Assembly (NCBI RefSeq): GCF_900089835.1
Contig: NZ_OANU01000062.1
Span: 1 to 49,949 of the forward strand
Direction of reading: 5' to 3'
DNA: 49,949 nt
From: Vibrio thalassae
GTDB taxonomy: Bacteria > Pseudomonadota > Gammaproteobacteria > Enterobacterales > Vibrionaceae
Of the stretch, positions 33,421-42,004 are shown in pieces; the first letter of the stretch is position 1; each line of letters starts with the position of its first letter. The notes under the pieces were generated by a model, which saw only the letters and a list, made by a program, of their open reading frames with translations, did no database searches and was not told where the DNA came from. The translations under genes and the position numbers were made by a program.

Positions 33421-35775
33421 CTACCTGTTCTCAAATCGATTATAGTCCAAAAGACCAAATTCAATAGGTTGAGTACGCTGATAAAAGTGGTGAACACGAT
33501 CGCTAAATTGCCAGAATTCTTTATTGCTACGTCTAACCGCATAATTGTCGAGCAATTCTATGTAGCTTTCTTCATCCTGAAGATTTTTTAGATCGTTCAC
33601 AAAATTTCCAATTTCGCTCTCTTTGAGGTTTAGGTACGCAGCAGGATAGCTGCCGATCACTCCACGAACGAACGTTAGGCTATCATTTTTGTAATCTCTG
33701 TTCGCCTCTTCTGAGAACAAGCTAGAAATGTTGATGTGAGCGTTGTTGTGAAGCAAGGTAAATAGCTGATCGTTGCCGGCTTGTGTCTCGATCATAACCA
33801 TCATGATCTGAGGCACGGTTTTAAGCCCTTCACCAGTAATGTTGTCAATTTGTCGTAACAAGGCTTCATTTTCTTTGGACAGCCCTGTATTGACGATTTT
33901 ATAACGGTCATGTAATACCGGTGCAAGCTTCTGTTCAATCTTATCAAAAAGCTCGGCCTTGTAGTCAGACGTTAGATAAAGCTCTTGAGTAGGCTGGCTG
34001 AATGGCCTGATGTTACGTTGCAAAAATGCGCTAAATTGGGGACTCTGATCCTGGTACCAACTGCTAAATTCTTGATGCCTTGTTGTGTTAGGTAGAAGCG
34101 CTAAGAAGTTACTTTCACCTTCCATACGTAAAAAGTCCATGAACATGCGAGTGATGAGTTGATGGCCAAAATTGCCATACACATCAAAACCTGCGACGAG
34201 TAGATAATGAATACGCTCAAGTAACGCATAATCAAGGATCCACGCCGTTTTAGGCTGAGTACCAACCAACCCTTGAACGACTGATGCACTATCGAAATGG
34301 CGGAACACGGTCAGCGCTGCATTGGGGTTCTCGTCGTTACCAGTCCAAAGCAGATCGGTTGTCAGGTGCTTGCCGTCTTTAAACCAAGTATTCATGAACT
34401 CAGACTTAGCCTCTAAATATCGTGCTTGCTGGTTAGAGTATTTCACCCAATTAGAGATAGGGACGGTGTTGCTTTCCAACTCGCTAGGAAGCTTCAAGTT
34501 GTCGGCTTGTTGTTGGTAAAACTGACTGACCGCGGGTACTTCTGCTTTCTCGGGATCTAGAAAGAACACCCAAAAACGATCATTAATAACGTTGAGAGCC
34601 AATTGTCCACGACACACAGGCCCTTTTATGTACGCCATAATCGTATTTTGGGCATTATCTAACATAAAGCTGAAACGTGCTTTGACTGGAATATCTTTAA
34701 ATGCTGTCATCGGATTTGCCGCGACGCTTATATCATAACTAGGTAGCGTTTGAACCACATAGTCTGGCTCTATAAACCATTGATACCATTGCTCCAGTTT
34801 TTGGTCGTTTAGTGCAAAAGGCATATGCGTTTTATCAACGATAGTACTGCGAACAGGGACAAGACGGTAGTAAACCCGATTAACATTCGGCGCATCGTAA
34901 GGTCGTCTGGTGACAATGCGATCTAACGCCTCACCTGGTGGGGTTGCAGAACGAACGATAGTAAAGAATCGACGTTGAGATTCAATTTCTGAAAAATACA
35001 AATGAGATAGGTACAAATGTTCATATATATACCGTGCGGCAAGTTGGTTTTTCCTCGCGCTTTTATTGAGTAGTACTTCGTACTTGTCGACCATTGCTTG
35101 TTCTTCATGGGTAAGAGGGAGCGGTGCATTCATTTTTGCACCAGCGCTCAACCAAGCAATCAGAGTTTGGTATTCTGACGGGTCTAAATTCGGCATGCCA
35201 AATGGCATTCCCCATTGCGGATAATTGGTTTCGTAAGCATTATACTCTTCGATAGTAGGGCAGACCTGAGTGCGGTCGATTGAAAAGTCAAAGCCTTCTA
35301 GTTGTGCGGTTTCAGGTAAAGGATGCCGAGCTTTTTGAGTGATCATTCGTGAGACCAAACCTGCATCTAAGTTACCTGCCAGCGTTTGCTGACGTTCGTT
35401 CAGTACTGGGAAAAAACCAAGTTCACGCCATTCAGCGGTATTTTCTGCATCTTCAAATAATCGCGTGGGTTGAGAAGCCGTCAAACGAGTTCCTTGGTAG
35501 ACTAGCTCTTTACTTGCTCCACGATCAATGCCATCAACAGAAGACATTTTTAGCTGACAAGGCGCGTCATAACAGGCGTGGCAGACGACACAGCGCTTGT
35601 CGATGATAGGTTTTACCTCGGTAACAAAATAATCGGCGGTAGCAGAGGTTGGGGATACGGTTCTTTCGCGAACTTCGGGTTTTCCAAAAAGCTGGTCATA
35701 GTTTAAACCAGCGTAGGTGGCACACCCAGAAAAAATCAGTATCGTTAGGTACAGGACAATGCTTTTCGTTTTCAT
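33421..35775 (-). CDS. cti: Fatty acid cis/trans isomerase (CTI)
   Basis: A 784-aa periplasmic heme protein that converts cis- to trans-unsaturated fatty acids of membrane phospholipids, a rapid response to solvents, heat or osmotic shock. The N-terminus has a lipobox-like 'ILIFSGC' (C18) and a single c-heme motif CVVCH (C62, C65, H66), followed by more Cys (ACYDAPC). The overall pattern 'FEDAENTAEWRELGFFPVLNE', 'PNLDPSEYQTLIAWLSAGA' and 'RRPYDAPNVNRVYYRLVPVRSTIVDKTHMPF' is typical of CTI (about 760-790 aa). The lipoprotein-type signal rather than a plain Sec signal suggests membrane anchoring. It is followed by a small ORF in the same operon. Confidence 0.9.
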   Translation of the reverse strand: MKTKSIVLYLTILIFSGCATYAGLNYDQLFGKPEVRERTVSPTSATADYFVTEVKPIIDKRCVVCHACYDAPCQLKMSSVDGIDRGASKELVYQGTRLTASQPTRLFEDAENTAEWRELGFFPVLNERQQTLAGNLDAGLVSRMITQKARHPLPETAQLEGFDFSIDRTQVCPTIEEYNAYETNYPQWGMPFGMPNLDPSEYQTLIAWLSAGAKMNAPLPLTHEEQAMVDKYEVLLNKSARKNQLAARYIYEHLYLSHLYFSEIESQRRFFTIVRSATPPGEALDRIVTRRPYDAPNVNRVYYRLVPVRSTIVDKTHMPFALNDQKLEQWYQWFIEPDYVVQTLPSYDISVAANPMTAFKDIPVKARFSFMLDNAQNTIMAYIKGPVCRGQLALNVINDRFWVFFLDPEKAEVPAVSQFYQQQADNLKLPSELESNTVPISNWVKYSNQQARYLEAKSEFMNTWFKDGKHLTTDLLWTGNDENPNAALTVFRHFDSASVVQGLVGTQPKTAWILDYALLERIHYLLVAGFDVYGNFGHQLITRMFMDFLRMEGESNFLALLPNTTRHQEFSSWYQDQSPQFSAFLQRNIRPFSQPTQELYLTSDYKAELFDKIEQKLAPVLHDRYKIVNTGLSKENEALLRQIDNITGEGLKTVPQIMMVMIETQAGNDQLFTLLHNNAHINISSLFSEEANRDYKNDSLTFVRGVIGSYPAAYLNLKESEIGNFVNDLKNLQDEESYIELLDNYAVRRSNKEFWQFSDRVHHFYQRTQPIEFGLLDYNRFENR

Positions 35776-35826
35776 TAATAGCTCTCAATGCTACGCAAGT
35801 TGCGTTTTAATTCCTTGTTGAACGAA

Positions 35827-35839
35827 GCCGCTCCGCGGC
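35827..35839 (+). repeat. GC-rich short palindrome at the edge of the recombinase remnant
   Basis: GCCGC-TCC-GCGGC. Together with the local change of base composition it probably marks the outer end of the mobile element that brought the truncated recombinase. Confidence 0.35.
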
Positions 35840-35908
35840 AGAGTAAATACAGCATAAGTCATACTCTTATAACACCATCATCCCGATGGTCGTTGACAGG
35901 AGTAACTT

Positions 35909-36595
35909 ATGAATTCCACCGACTTAGAACGCTTCAACTCTCTTTATGAACAGCACCTTACCAATCTTAAACTGCAAGGTAAACGACCCGCTACCATTGA
36001 TGCGTATTCTCGTGCGGTGCGACGGATTGCGCAGTTCTTTGATTGTTGTCCGGACGCCTTAACCACCCTACAACTCAAACGCTACTTTGCTAACCTCATC
36101 GAAACCCACTCATGGAGTACCGTTAAGCTCGACCGTAACGGATCGCAGTTCTTCTATCGCTATACCCTCAACAAACAATGGGAATGGCTGAATATTGTCA
36201 GACCGCCACGCAGTAAAAAACTCCCTGATGTCTTAGCCCCAGAACAAGTCGCCTTACTCATCTCGTTGACCCAGCAACGGCGTTACCAAGTCTTCTTCCT
36301 TGCCTTATATTTCATGGGACTTCGCCTCAGTGAGGGACTCAATCTCACTGTCCAAGATATTGATGCCCACACCATGCAAATACATGTCCGCAATGGAAAG
36401 GGGGGCAAAGACCGCCTCGTGCCTCTTCCCCAACGCACCCTGAATGCCTTGCGTGCTTATTGGCTCACTCACCGGCACCCTAAGCTGCTTTTCCCTGCTC
36501 GGGAAATCATGACTAATAAAACCATGGACAGAGGTGGTGTACAAAAAGCGATGAAGCAAGTTCTCAAAGACTGTGGTATCAATAAACCCATACTT
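35909..36595 (+). pseudogene. Tyrosine recombinase truncated at the 3' end
   Basis: A phage-integrase-like protein whose first about 228 residues are intact. It has an N-terminal SAM-like core-binding domain and the start of the catalytic domain with the first catalytic Arg in 'LALYFMGLRLSEGLNL' (R139) and the beta-hairpin Lys region 'NGKGGKDRLVPLP'. The HxxR, His/Trp and nucleophile Tyr boxes are missing. After 'GINKPI' the reading frame runs into the terminator and 3' end of the MFS transporter gene. Codon use is richer in CTC, ACC and CGC than neighbours. It resembles the integrase-like first ORF of some IS91-type elements in vibrios (recollection). It starts behind ACAGGAGTAACTT. Confidence 0.8.
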
Positions 36596-36603
36596 AAGCA
36601 AAA

Positions 36604-36628
36604 AAGGCTTAACGAAACGTTAAGCCTT
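36604..36628 (-). terminator. Terminator of the MFS transporter gene
   Basis: AAGGCTTAACG / CGTTAAGCCTT perfect 11-bp stem with AAA loop. On the minus strand a TTTTTT run follows. The truncated recombinase ends right against it. Confidence 0.8.
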
Positions 36629-36652
36629 AATGAAATAAAATCTAGTAATGAT

Positions 36653-37885
36653 TTAGGCCGCTGAAAGCTCAGCCGCTTTTTGTTCTGAAATTGGCTTCGT
36701 TACAAACGAAAGAACGATACATACGCCCATCATCGCTGCTGAAATGGTGTAGGCTAGATTGTAACCGCCGCCATGAGTCATTGAGTAGCCCACGATTGCT
36801 GCTCCAATTGCACCACCAATACCCCAAGATGTGTAAAGCACACCGTAGTTAGTACCATAATTCTTCAGGCCATAATATTCAGCGGTAAGTGAAGGGAACA
36901 CAGCTAACAGCGTACCGTAGCCTACAGCGGCGACCGCAGTACCAATAATGAGCATGAATTCACTTGTAAATGTAGAGAACATAACCATGTTCACACCTTG
37001 CAGAATGAACGCTAGCATCAATGTACGTACGCCACCGATCTTGTCCGAAAGGATACCCGCAGCAATACGACCGCCTGAGTTAAAAATAGCTAAGAGTGAT
37101 GCAAGGTAAACGGCGTTTGGTAGATTCGCTTGAACACTCGCGATATTGGTAATGTTACCGATGATCATCAAACCAGCCGCTGCAGCAAACGCGTACATAA
37201 CCCAAAGTGAATAGAACTGTGGCGTTTTGAGCATCGCTTTCCAACTGATGTCATTGGCTTTCTTCACTTTGACAGGTGCTTTGCCTGCTTTTACCTGTGG
37301 CTCTGCAGGAACGTACCCTGCTGGTGGGTTATTGATAGTCGCGGCCAACGGAACGGCAATAATCAGTACACCGACGCCTAATATCATAAATGCAGAACTG
37401 ATCCCCATTTCGCCAATAAGCGTTGATGTCAAAGGTGCTAGATAAACCGCAGCCAAACCAAAACCAGCTGCGATTAAACCATTAACCATGCCCTTTTTAG
37501 AAGGGTGGAACCATTTCATTGCAGAAGGCGCCAAACAAGCATAACCGAAACCAATACCTGCACCAGTAATCATGCCGAAAGTGATATTCAACATTAGAAC
37601 TGATTGAGCAAAGCTTGAAGCGACCATACCTAAACCGGTCAACGTTGCACCTAGAATAAGGATATTACGAGGCCCCATGCGGTCTTGAAGAATACCTGCA
37701 ACGAGCAGGCAGATCGAGAAGGTAATAGTAGCAATAGCATACGGTGAAGACGCGTCTGCCGCGCTCCAGCCCCATTCGCTAACTAAAGCTTTATTGAAGA
37801 CACTCCAAGCATATAGGATGCCAAGACAAAGGTTGATACAGAATCCAGCAATTAGGATTCGCATAGCTTTATCAATCTTGCTCAT
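36653..37885 (-). CDS. MFS transporter, OxlT/YhjX-like
   Basis: A 410-aa, 12-TM major-facilitator protein. The N-terminal 'ILIAGFCINLCLGILYAWSVF' and 'GILQDRMGPRNILILG' (the TM2-3 loop motif) are typical of the oxalate/formate antiporter (OxlT) family, which also includes E. coli YhjX, a pyruvate-responsive carrier. A basic cytosolic loop (KAGKAPVKVKKAND) splits the halves. Substrate is probably a small monocarboxylate or dicarboxylate, but cannot be fixed by sequence. The stop lies inside the open frame of the truncated recombinase. It has a long upstream region with tandem repeats. Confidence 0.85.
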   Translation of the reverse strand: MSKIDKAMRILIAGFCINLCLGILYAWSVFNKALVSEWGWSAADASSPYAIATITFSICLLVAGILQDRMGPRNILILGATLTGLGMVASSFAQSVLMLNITFGMITGAGIGFGYACLAPSAMKWFHPSKKGMVNGLIAAGFGLAAVYLAPLTSTLIGEMGISSAFMILGVGVLIIAVPLAATINNPPAGYVPAEPQVKAGKAPVKVKKANDISWKAMLKTPQFYSLWVMYAFAAAAGLMIIGNITNIASVQANLPNAVYLASLLAIFNSGGRIAAGILSDKIGGVRTLMLAFILQGVNMVMFSTFTSEFMLIIGTAVAAVGYGTLLAVFPSLTAEYYGLKNYGTNYGVLYTSWGIGGAIGAAIVGYSMTHGGGYNLAYTISAAMMGVCIVLSFVTKPISEQKAAELSAA

Positions 37886-38387
37886 TTTGGTTCTCTGATA
37901 TTTCGAACAAAGTCCGAGAGGTTAAAAATTCAAATTAAGTTTGCGTTTATCAACAGATGGCGCAAATGAGCGCGGATTATAACCAATAAAACTGTGATTG
38001 GAATCGATTTTTTTGAATTACTTCAAATAAAACTATTGATGTAAATTTGATGTAAATTTGAATTTATTTATTTGTTTCATCACTCGTGTTTATTGCATTG
38101 ATCACATAAATTATAACTTTGTTGAATGCTGTAATATGTAATTTATTTGTTAATACAGTTGCATTTAATAAAGGTGGAATACGTAACACATTGTAAATAA
38201 AGGGGGCAGTGAGTCTCTAATGTTATCTAGTTGTAACTTGCATTTTTGTGTTTCTCAATAGCGCAAAACTGCGCAAAAAACGTGCTTGAATTTCGATAAA
38301 ATAACGATGACAATACAGGCAAAGTGAGTTTGCATATTTGAAACATGGACATTTCAAACACTATTTTTTATTTTGTTGAGGTAGCTT
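37886..38387. other. Divergent intergenic region with a tandem 11-bp repeat
   Basis: About 500 bp of very AT-rich sequence between the MFS gene and a membrane-protein gene. It contains the perfect tandem 11-mer TGATGTAAATT (38037-38047, 38048-38058) and several TTGAT/ATCA half-sites such as TTGATCACA near 38098. It presumably holds both promoters; no gene seen. Confidence 0.45.
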
Positions 38388-38759
38388 ATGTTCATTACTA
38401 AGATTCTAATGTTGCTTGGCGTATCGCTAGGAGCTGGTTATGCCGCAGCAGATCATCTTCACTCATATCTTTTAGGTTTATCTATTGCTTCACTAGCCGT
38501 TGGGGCATGTTACATGATCGCTTTTGCTAGCACGCGTTTCCCACAATTTGCTATGGGCTTGCTGTTGCTAGGGACAATGGCAAAACTCACTGTAACTGTT
38601 GTAGGGGTAGGGCTAAGTATTTCCAATGATTTGATTACGTCGCCAATCGTATTTGCCTTGTCGTACTTATTCTATATCATCGCAGTAAGCTATCTTTGGT
38701 TTAGTTATCGAGACAGCATTACGCCTGCGCCAAAGACAATGAAATCATCATTGGCATAA
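38388..38759 (+). CDS. Small integral membrane protein
   Basis: A 123-aa hydrophobic protein with about four TM helices (2-20, 28-47, 54-78, 84-107) and a short charged tail 'YRDSITPAPKTMKSS'. It contains 'GAGYAAADHLHSYLLGL' in the first loop. The family is not recognised and no transporter signature is visible. GTTGAGG lies upstream of the ATG. Monocistronic, followed by a strong terminator. Confidence 0.7.
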   Translation: MFITKILMLLGVSLGAGYAAADHLHSYLLGLSIASLAVGACYMIAFASTRFPQFAMGLLLLGTMAKLTVTVVGVGLSISNDLITSPIVFALSYLFYIIAVSYLWFSYRDSITPAPKTMKSSLA

Positions 38760-38773
38760 AAACAGCAAATCTT

Positions 38774-38803
38774 TAAAGGAAGGCAATAGCCTTCCTTTTT
38801 TTG
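38774..38803 (+). terminator. Terminator after membrane-protein gene
   Basis: AAAGGAAGGC / GCCTTCCTTT stem with AATA loop, followed by a T run. Confidence 0.8.
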
Positions 38804-38902
38804 TAACCAAAATCCTTGTTTCATTCAATATTATATCAATCAATATGCATATCTAGAGTGTAAAGCAATGTAAAGAATTGAATTTTTCGAAGAAACATTA
38901 AT

Positions 38903-38921
38903 GACAATGATAGTAATTCGT
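38903..38921 (+). promoter_or_regulatory. Fur-box-like sequence upstream of heme receptor
   Basis: GACAAT-GATAGT-AATTCGT aligns with two of the three GATAAT-type hexamers of the Fur consensus (each 5/6), with the third degenerate. It is located about 60-80 bp before the receptor start. Iron-responsive repression is expected for this gene class, so the weak match gains support from context. Confidence 0.4.
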
Positions 38922-38980
38922 ATTTATATTTGTAATAATTGTTTCACTGATATTATTCGAACAGATATAAAGAAGGAACT

Positions 38981-41014
38981 ATGAAACTTAAACTGTCGAT
39001 TATCGCTAGCTCAGTGGTGTTAGCACTTTCTTCAAACGCTTTTGCTGAGAATGATGTTTCCTCATTGAATGAGGTCGTGGTTACTGGATCTCGTGCAGAG
39101 AAAACTGACCAGGACAAAACACGTTCTGTGGCAAAAGTAGATTTAGAAAAACTCGATGAAATCCAACCTAACTCTGTCGCAGAGGCGATAAAATACGAAC
39201 CAAACGTATCTGTAGTCGGTGCGAATGTCCCAGGTAACCAGTCTGTCAACATCCGCGGTTTAAGTGGTAACAAGGTGCTGCAGGTTATTGATGGTAATCG
39301 TCAAAATATGCAGTACGGACATCGACCTACTTACTTTTTAGACCCATCTCTTTTAGGTAGCGTCGAAGTTGTTAAAGGACCTATCAGTTCGCTTTACGGC
39401 TCTGGTGCTATTGGTGGTGTCGTAGTGCAGAATACTCTCAGTGCGGACGATATCGTTGAAGAAAACGGTTTAGGTGGTCGTGTTAAAGTCGGCTATCAAG
39501 ACAATGGCGATGTATGGACCAATACCGCTGCGTTGGCTAACAAAAATGACGATATCGATTGGATTATCGCAGGTAGTTATAAAGATAGCGGTTACATGAA
39601 ACAAGGTGATGATTCGACGCTTTACGGTACAGAAGCGACCAACAAAACGGGTCTGGCTAAATTTAATTGGCAAATCAACGAAGCTCACAAGCTTGGGTTT
39701 AACTTGCGTTACGCCGATTTAAATGGACGTCCGCCTGTAGTCGGGGACTCTAGTGGTCAGCTCAATGATCCTGATAGTCTGATTAGTCGTCGTACCAAAG
39801 ATCAATCGTACGGAATCAACTACGCATTTAATCCGAATAATCCTTGGGTCAACCTTGAAGCCTCTATATATAGAAATGACACTAAGATTACAGAAGTAGA
39901 CCCTTCAATTGGTGGAGAAGATGTATCTCAGTTAAATACAACAGGGTTCAATCTAACAAACCAATCTGAAGCACGTAAATTTAAGCTGTTCACTGGTGTA
40001 GATGGTTATTTGGATGAGCTAGATGCACAACGTGCAGCTTCTGTCTCGGGTAGACCTGAACTACCGACCGATGCGCAAACTTCTGTTATCGGCGCGTTTG
40101 GTTATATCAATTATGAAATTATTGAATCTGTAGTTGCTGACCTTGGGGTTCGTTACGACTCTTTCACATCAAAAGCGAAAGGGTATGATGATAATAATCA
40201 ATCATCTTGGTCACCGTCAGTCGGCCTATTTTGGCAAGCACAGCAATGGATGGCTTGGTCTATTCGATATGATGAAGCGTTTCGTGCTCCCGATACATCA
40301 GAGCTATACATGAGCGGAACTCACTTTGCTTACTTCCCTGGTGGCCCAAGTAACATCTTTGTTCCAAACCCAGAGTTAAGCCCTGAAAAATCGCATAATA
40401 TAGAGTTGAAAGGTCAGTTTAACTTTGAAAATGTATTCGCAGACGACTCCCTTGATATCACAGCTGCCGCATTCCAAAACAAAGTGAAAGACTTCATCAA
40501 CCTAGATGTTGATATGACACCAGCCGGAACATGTAATCCTCGAGGCTCATTTGAGGGCTGTGCAGGTACAAGTAAATCAAGCAACATAGATAACGCTGAG
40601 CTCACTGGATATGAAGTGGCTGCGGACTATCGTTGGCAACAACTATTAGTTGGTCTTTCTTATGGACAAACACGTGGTAAAGACACGGATACCGACGAGT
40701 GGATCTCCAATATCCCTGCCGACAAATGGGTCGCTCACTTACAGTATGGTTTCTGGAACATTGATACGAAAATCGGTACTCGAGCCACTTTTGTAAATGC
40801 GCAAAATCGACTACCAGCAGGTGATACTGAAGGACCTTATGACTCTTATCAACTCGTTGATTTCTATACATCATGGGAACCTACGAGTGAGCTAGAGGGA
40901 CTGAAAGTTGATCTATCGTTAATCAACGCATTTGATGAAAACTATAGAACAGCATGGACACAAGTGTATCAGCCAGGACGTTCTGTGCGTCTAAACGCTC
41001 AATACACATTCTAA
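38981..41014 (+). CDS. hutA: TonB-dependent heme/hemoglobin outer-membrane receptor
   Basis: A 677-aa outer-membrane heme receptor. Signal peptide MKLKLSIIASSVVLALSSNAFA, then TonB box-like 'LNEVVVTGSR', plug domain (to about 165, with 'VNIRGLSGNKVLQVIDGNRQ' and 'VEVVKGPISSLYGSGAIGG') and a 22-strand barrel ending 'RLNAQYTF'. The heme-receptor hallmarks FRAP (434-437) and NPEL (463-466) are present. Vibrio HutA has similar length and is my best match; HutR or HupO types are alternatives. It uses TonB energy to import heme. A Fur-like sequence upstream fits iron control. A LysR gene follows on the same strand after about 100 bp. Confidence 0.85.
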   Translation: MKLKLSIIASSVVLALSSNAFAENDVSSLNEVVVTGSRAEKTDQDKTRSVAKVDLEKLDEIQPNSVAEAIKYEPNVSVVGANVPGNQSVNIRGLSGNKVLQVIDGNRQNMQYGHRPTYFLDPSLLGSVEVVKGPISSLYGSGAIGGVVVQNTLSADDIVEENGLGGRVKVGYQDNGDVWTNTAALANKNDDIDWIIAGSYKDSGYMKQGDDSTLYGTEATNKTGLAKFNWQINEAHKLGFNLRYADLNGRPPVVGDSSGQLNDPDSLISRRTKDQSYGINYAFNPNNPWVNLEASIYRNDTKITEVDPSIGGEDVSQLNTTGFNLTNQSEARKFKLFTGVDGYLDELDAQRAASVSGRPELPTDAQTSVIGAFGYINYEIIESVVADLGVRYDSFTSKAKGYDDNNQSSWSPSVGLFWQAQQWMAWSIRYDEAFRAPDTSELYMSGTHFAYFPGGPSNIFVPNPELSPEKSHNIELKGQFNFENVFADDSLDITAAAFQNKVKDFINLDVDMTPAGTCNPRGSFEGCAGTSKSSNIDNAELTGYEVAADYRWQQLLVGLSYGQTRGKDTDTDEWISNIPADKWVAHLQYGFWNIDTKIGTRATFVNAQNRLPAGDTEGPYDSYQLVDFYTSWEPTSELEGLKVDLSLINAFDENYRTAWTQVYQPGRSVRLNAQYTF

Positions 41015-41113
41015 AACCTGTGACATTACCAAGCGACTTCCTAGTGAAGTCGCTTTTTTTATTTGTACTAAATTGTATTATGTATTCAGTCGTTTCATTC
41101 ATAAGGAAGTTAG

Positions 41114-42001
41114 GTGCATAATTCAATCACGTTAGAAGCCCTTCACATCCTCGATGCTATCGAAAGAAGAGGGTCGTTTGCGGCCGCAGCCTCCGAACTT
41201 GATAAAGCCACGTCATCGCTTAGTTATCAAATCCAAAAGCTTGAACAAGATCTAGACCTCATGATTTTTGACCGTTCAGGCCACAAAGCGACATTAACGG
41301 ATGCGGGTAAACTGATTTTGGAGCGGGGCAGAATCATACTGCAAGCCACTGAGAATATGGTTAACGAAGCACGACTTCTCGCCAACGGTTGGGAACTCGA
41401 CCTTACTATTGCTTACGACAGCATTATTCCTGTTGGCAACTTCTTTGACTTAGTGGACAAGCTGGGAATGGTGAGTACAACGAGAATCAAGCTTGAAGAG
41501 GAAGTATTAGCCGGTTGCTGGGAGGCTTTAAACGAAGAGCGCTGCGCGCTGTTGGTTTGCCCTCAACCTGAGGTTGTACCACAAGGAGTGAAAACACAAG
41601 CTTTAGGACCAATGTCCATGACTTGGGTAGCCGCTACCGACCACTATGTACATAAACGCAATGGCGTCTTTGACAGTAAAGCCCGCGAGAAATATCGAGT
41701 TATCGCAATTGCTGACACAGCAAGAGAACAACCTGCATTGAGCGTGAACATTCTCGAAAAACAGCCGCGCCTTACAGTATCGAACCTTGTAACAAAGATC
41801 GACGCACTCGTAAACGGACTTGGCATTGGCACATTACCAACACAAGTGGCCAATACTTTGATACGAGAAGGCAAACTTCGTCGCATCAAAGATACCGATG
41901 AGGCGACAGTAGATATTGTGATGGCCTGGAAGAGGAACAATATAGGGGAAGCCAAATCTTGGTGCATACGACATTTAGCCAAGACTTGGGAGCTTCAATA
42001 G
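41114..42001 (+). CDS. LysR-type transcriptional regulator
   Basis: A 295-aa LTTR of standard length. HTH at about 5-65: 'LEALHILDAIERRGSFAAAASELDKATSSLSYQIQKLEQDLDLMIFDRSGHKATLT'. The effector domain is at about 90-295. The GTG start at 41114 follows AAGGAAGTTAG at ideal spacing. Ligand and targets unknown. It converges with the Pat gene with only 3 bp between stop codons. The resemblance of this LTTR plus acetyltransferase pair to vibrio chromosome II order is from memory. Confidence 0.88.
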   Translation: MHNSITLEALHILDAIERRGSFAAAASELDKATSSLSYQIQKLEQDLDLMIFDRSGHKATLTDAGKLILERGRIILQATENMVNEARLLANGWELDLTIAYDSIIPVGNFFDLVDKLGMVSTTRIKLEEEVLAGCWEALNEERCALLVCPQPEVVPQGVKTQALGPMSMTWVAATDHYVHKRNGVFDSKAREKYRVIAIADTAREQPALSVNILEKQPRLTVSNLVTKIDALVNGLGIGTLPTQVANTLIREGKLRRIKDTDEATVDIVMAWKRNNIGEAKSWCIRHLAKTWELQ

Positions 42002-42004
42002 TCT

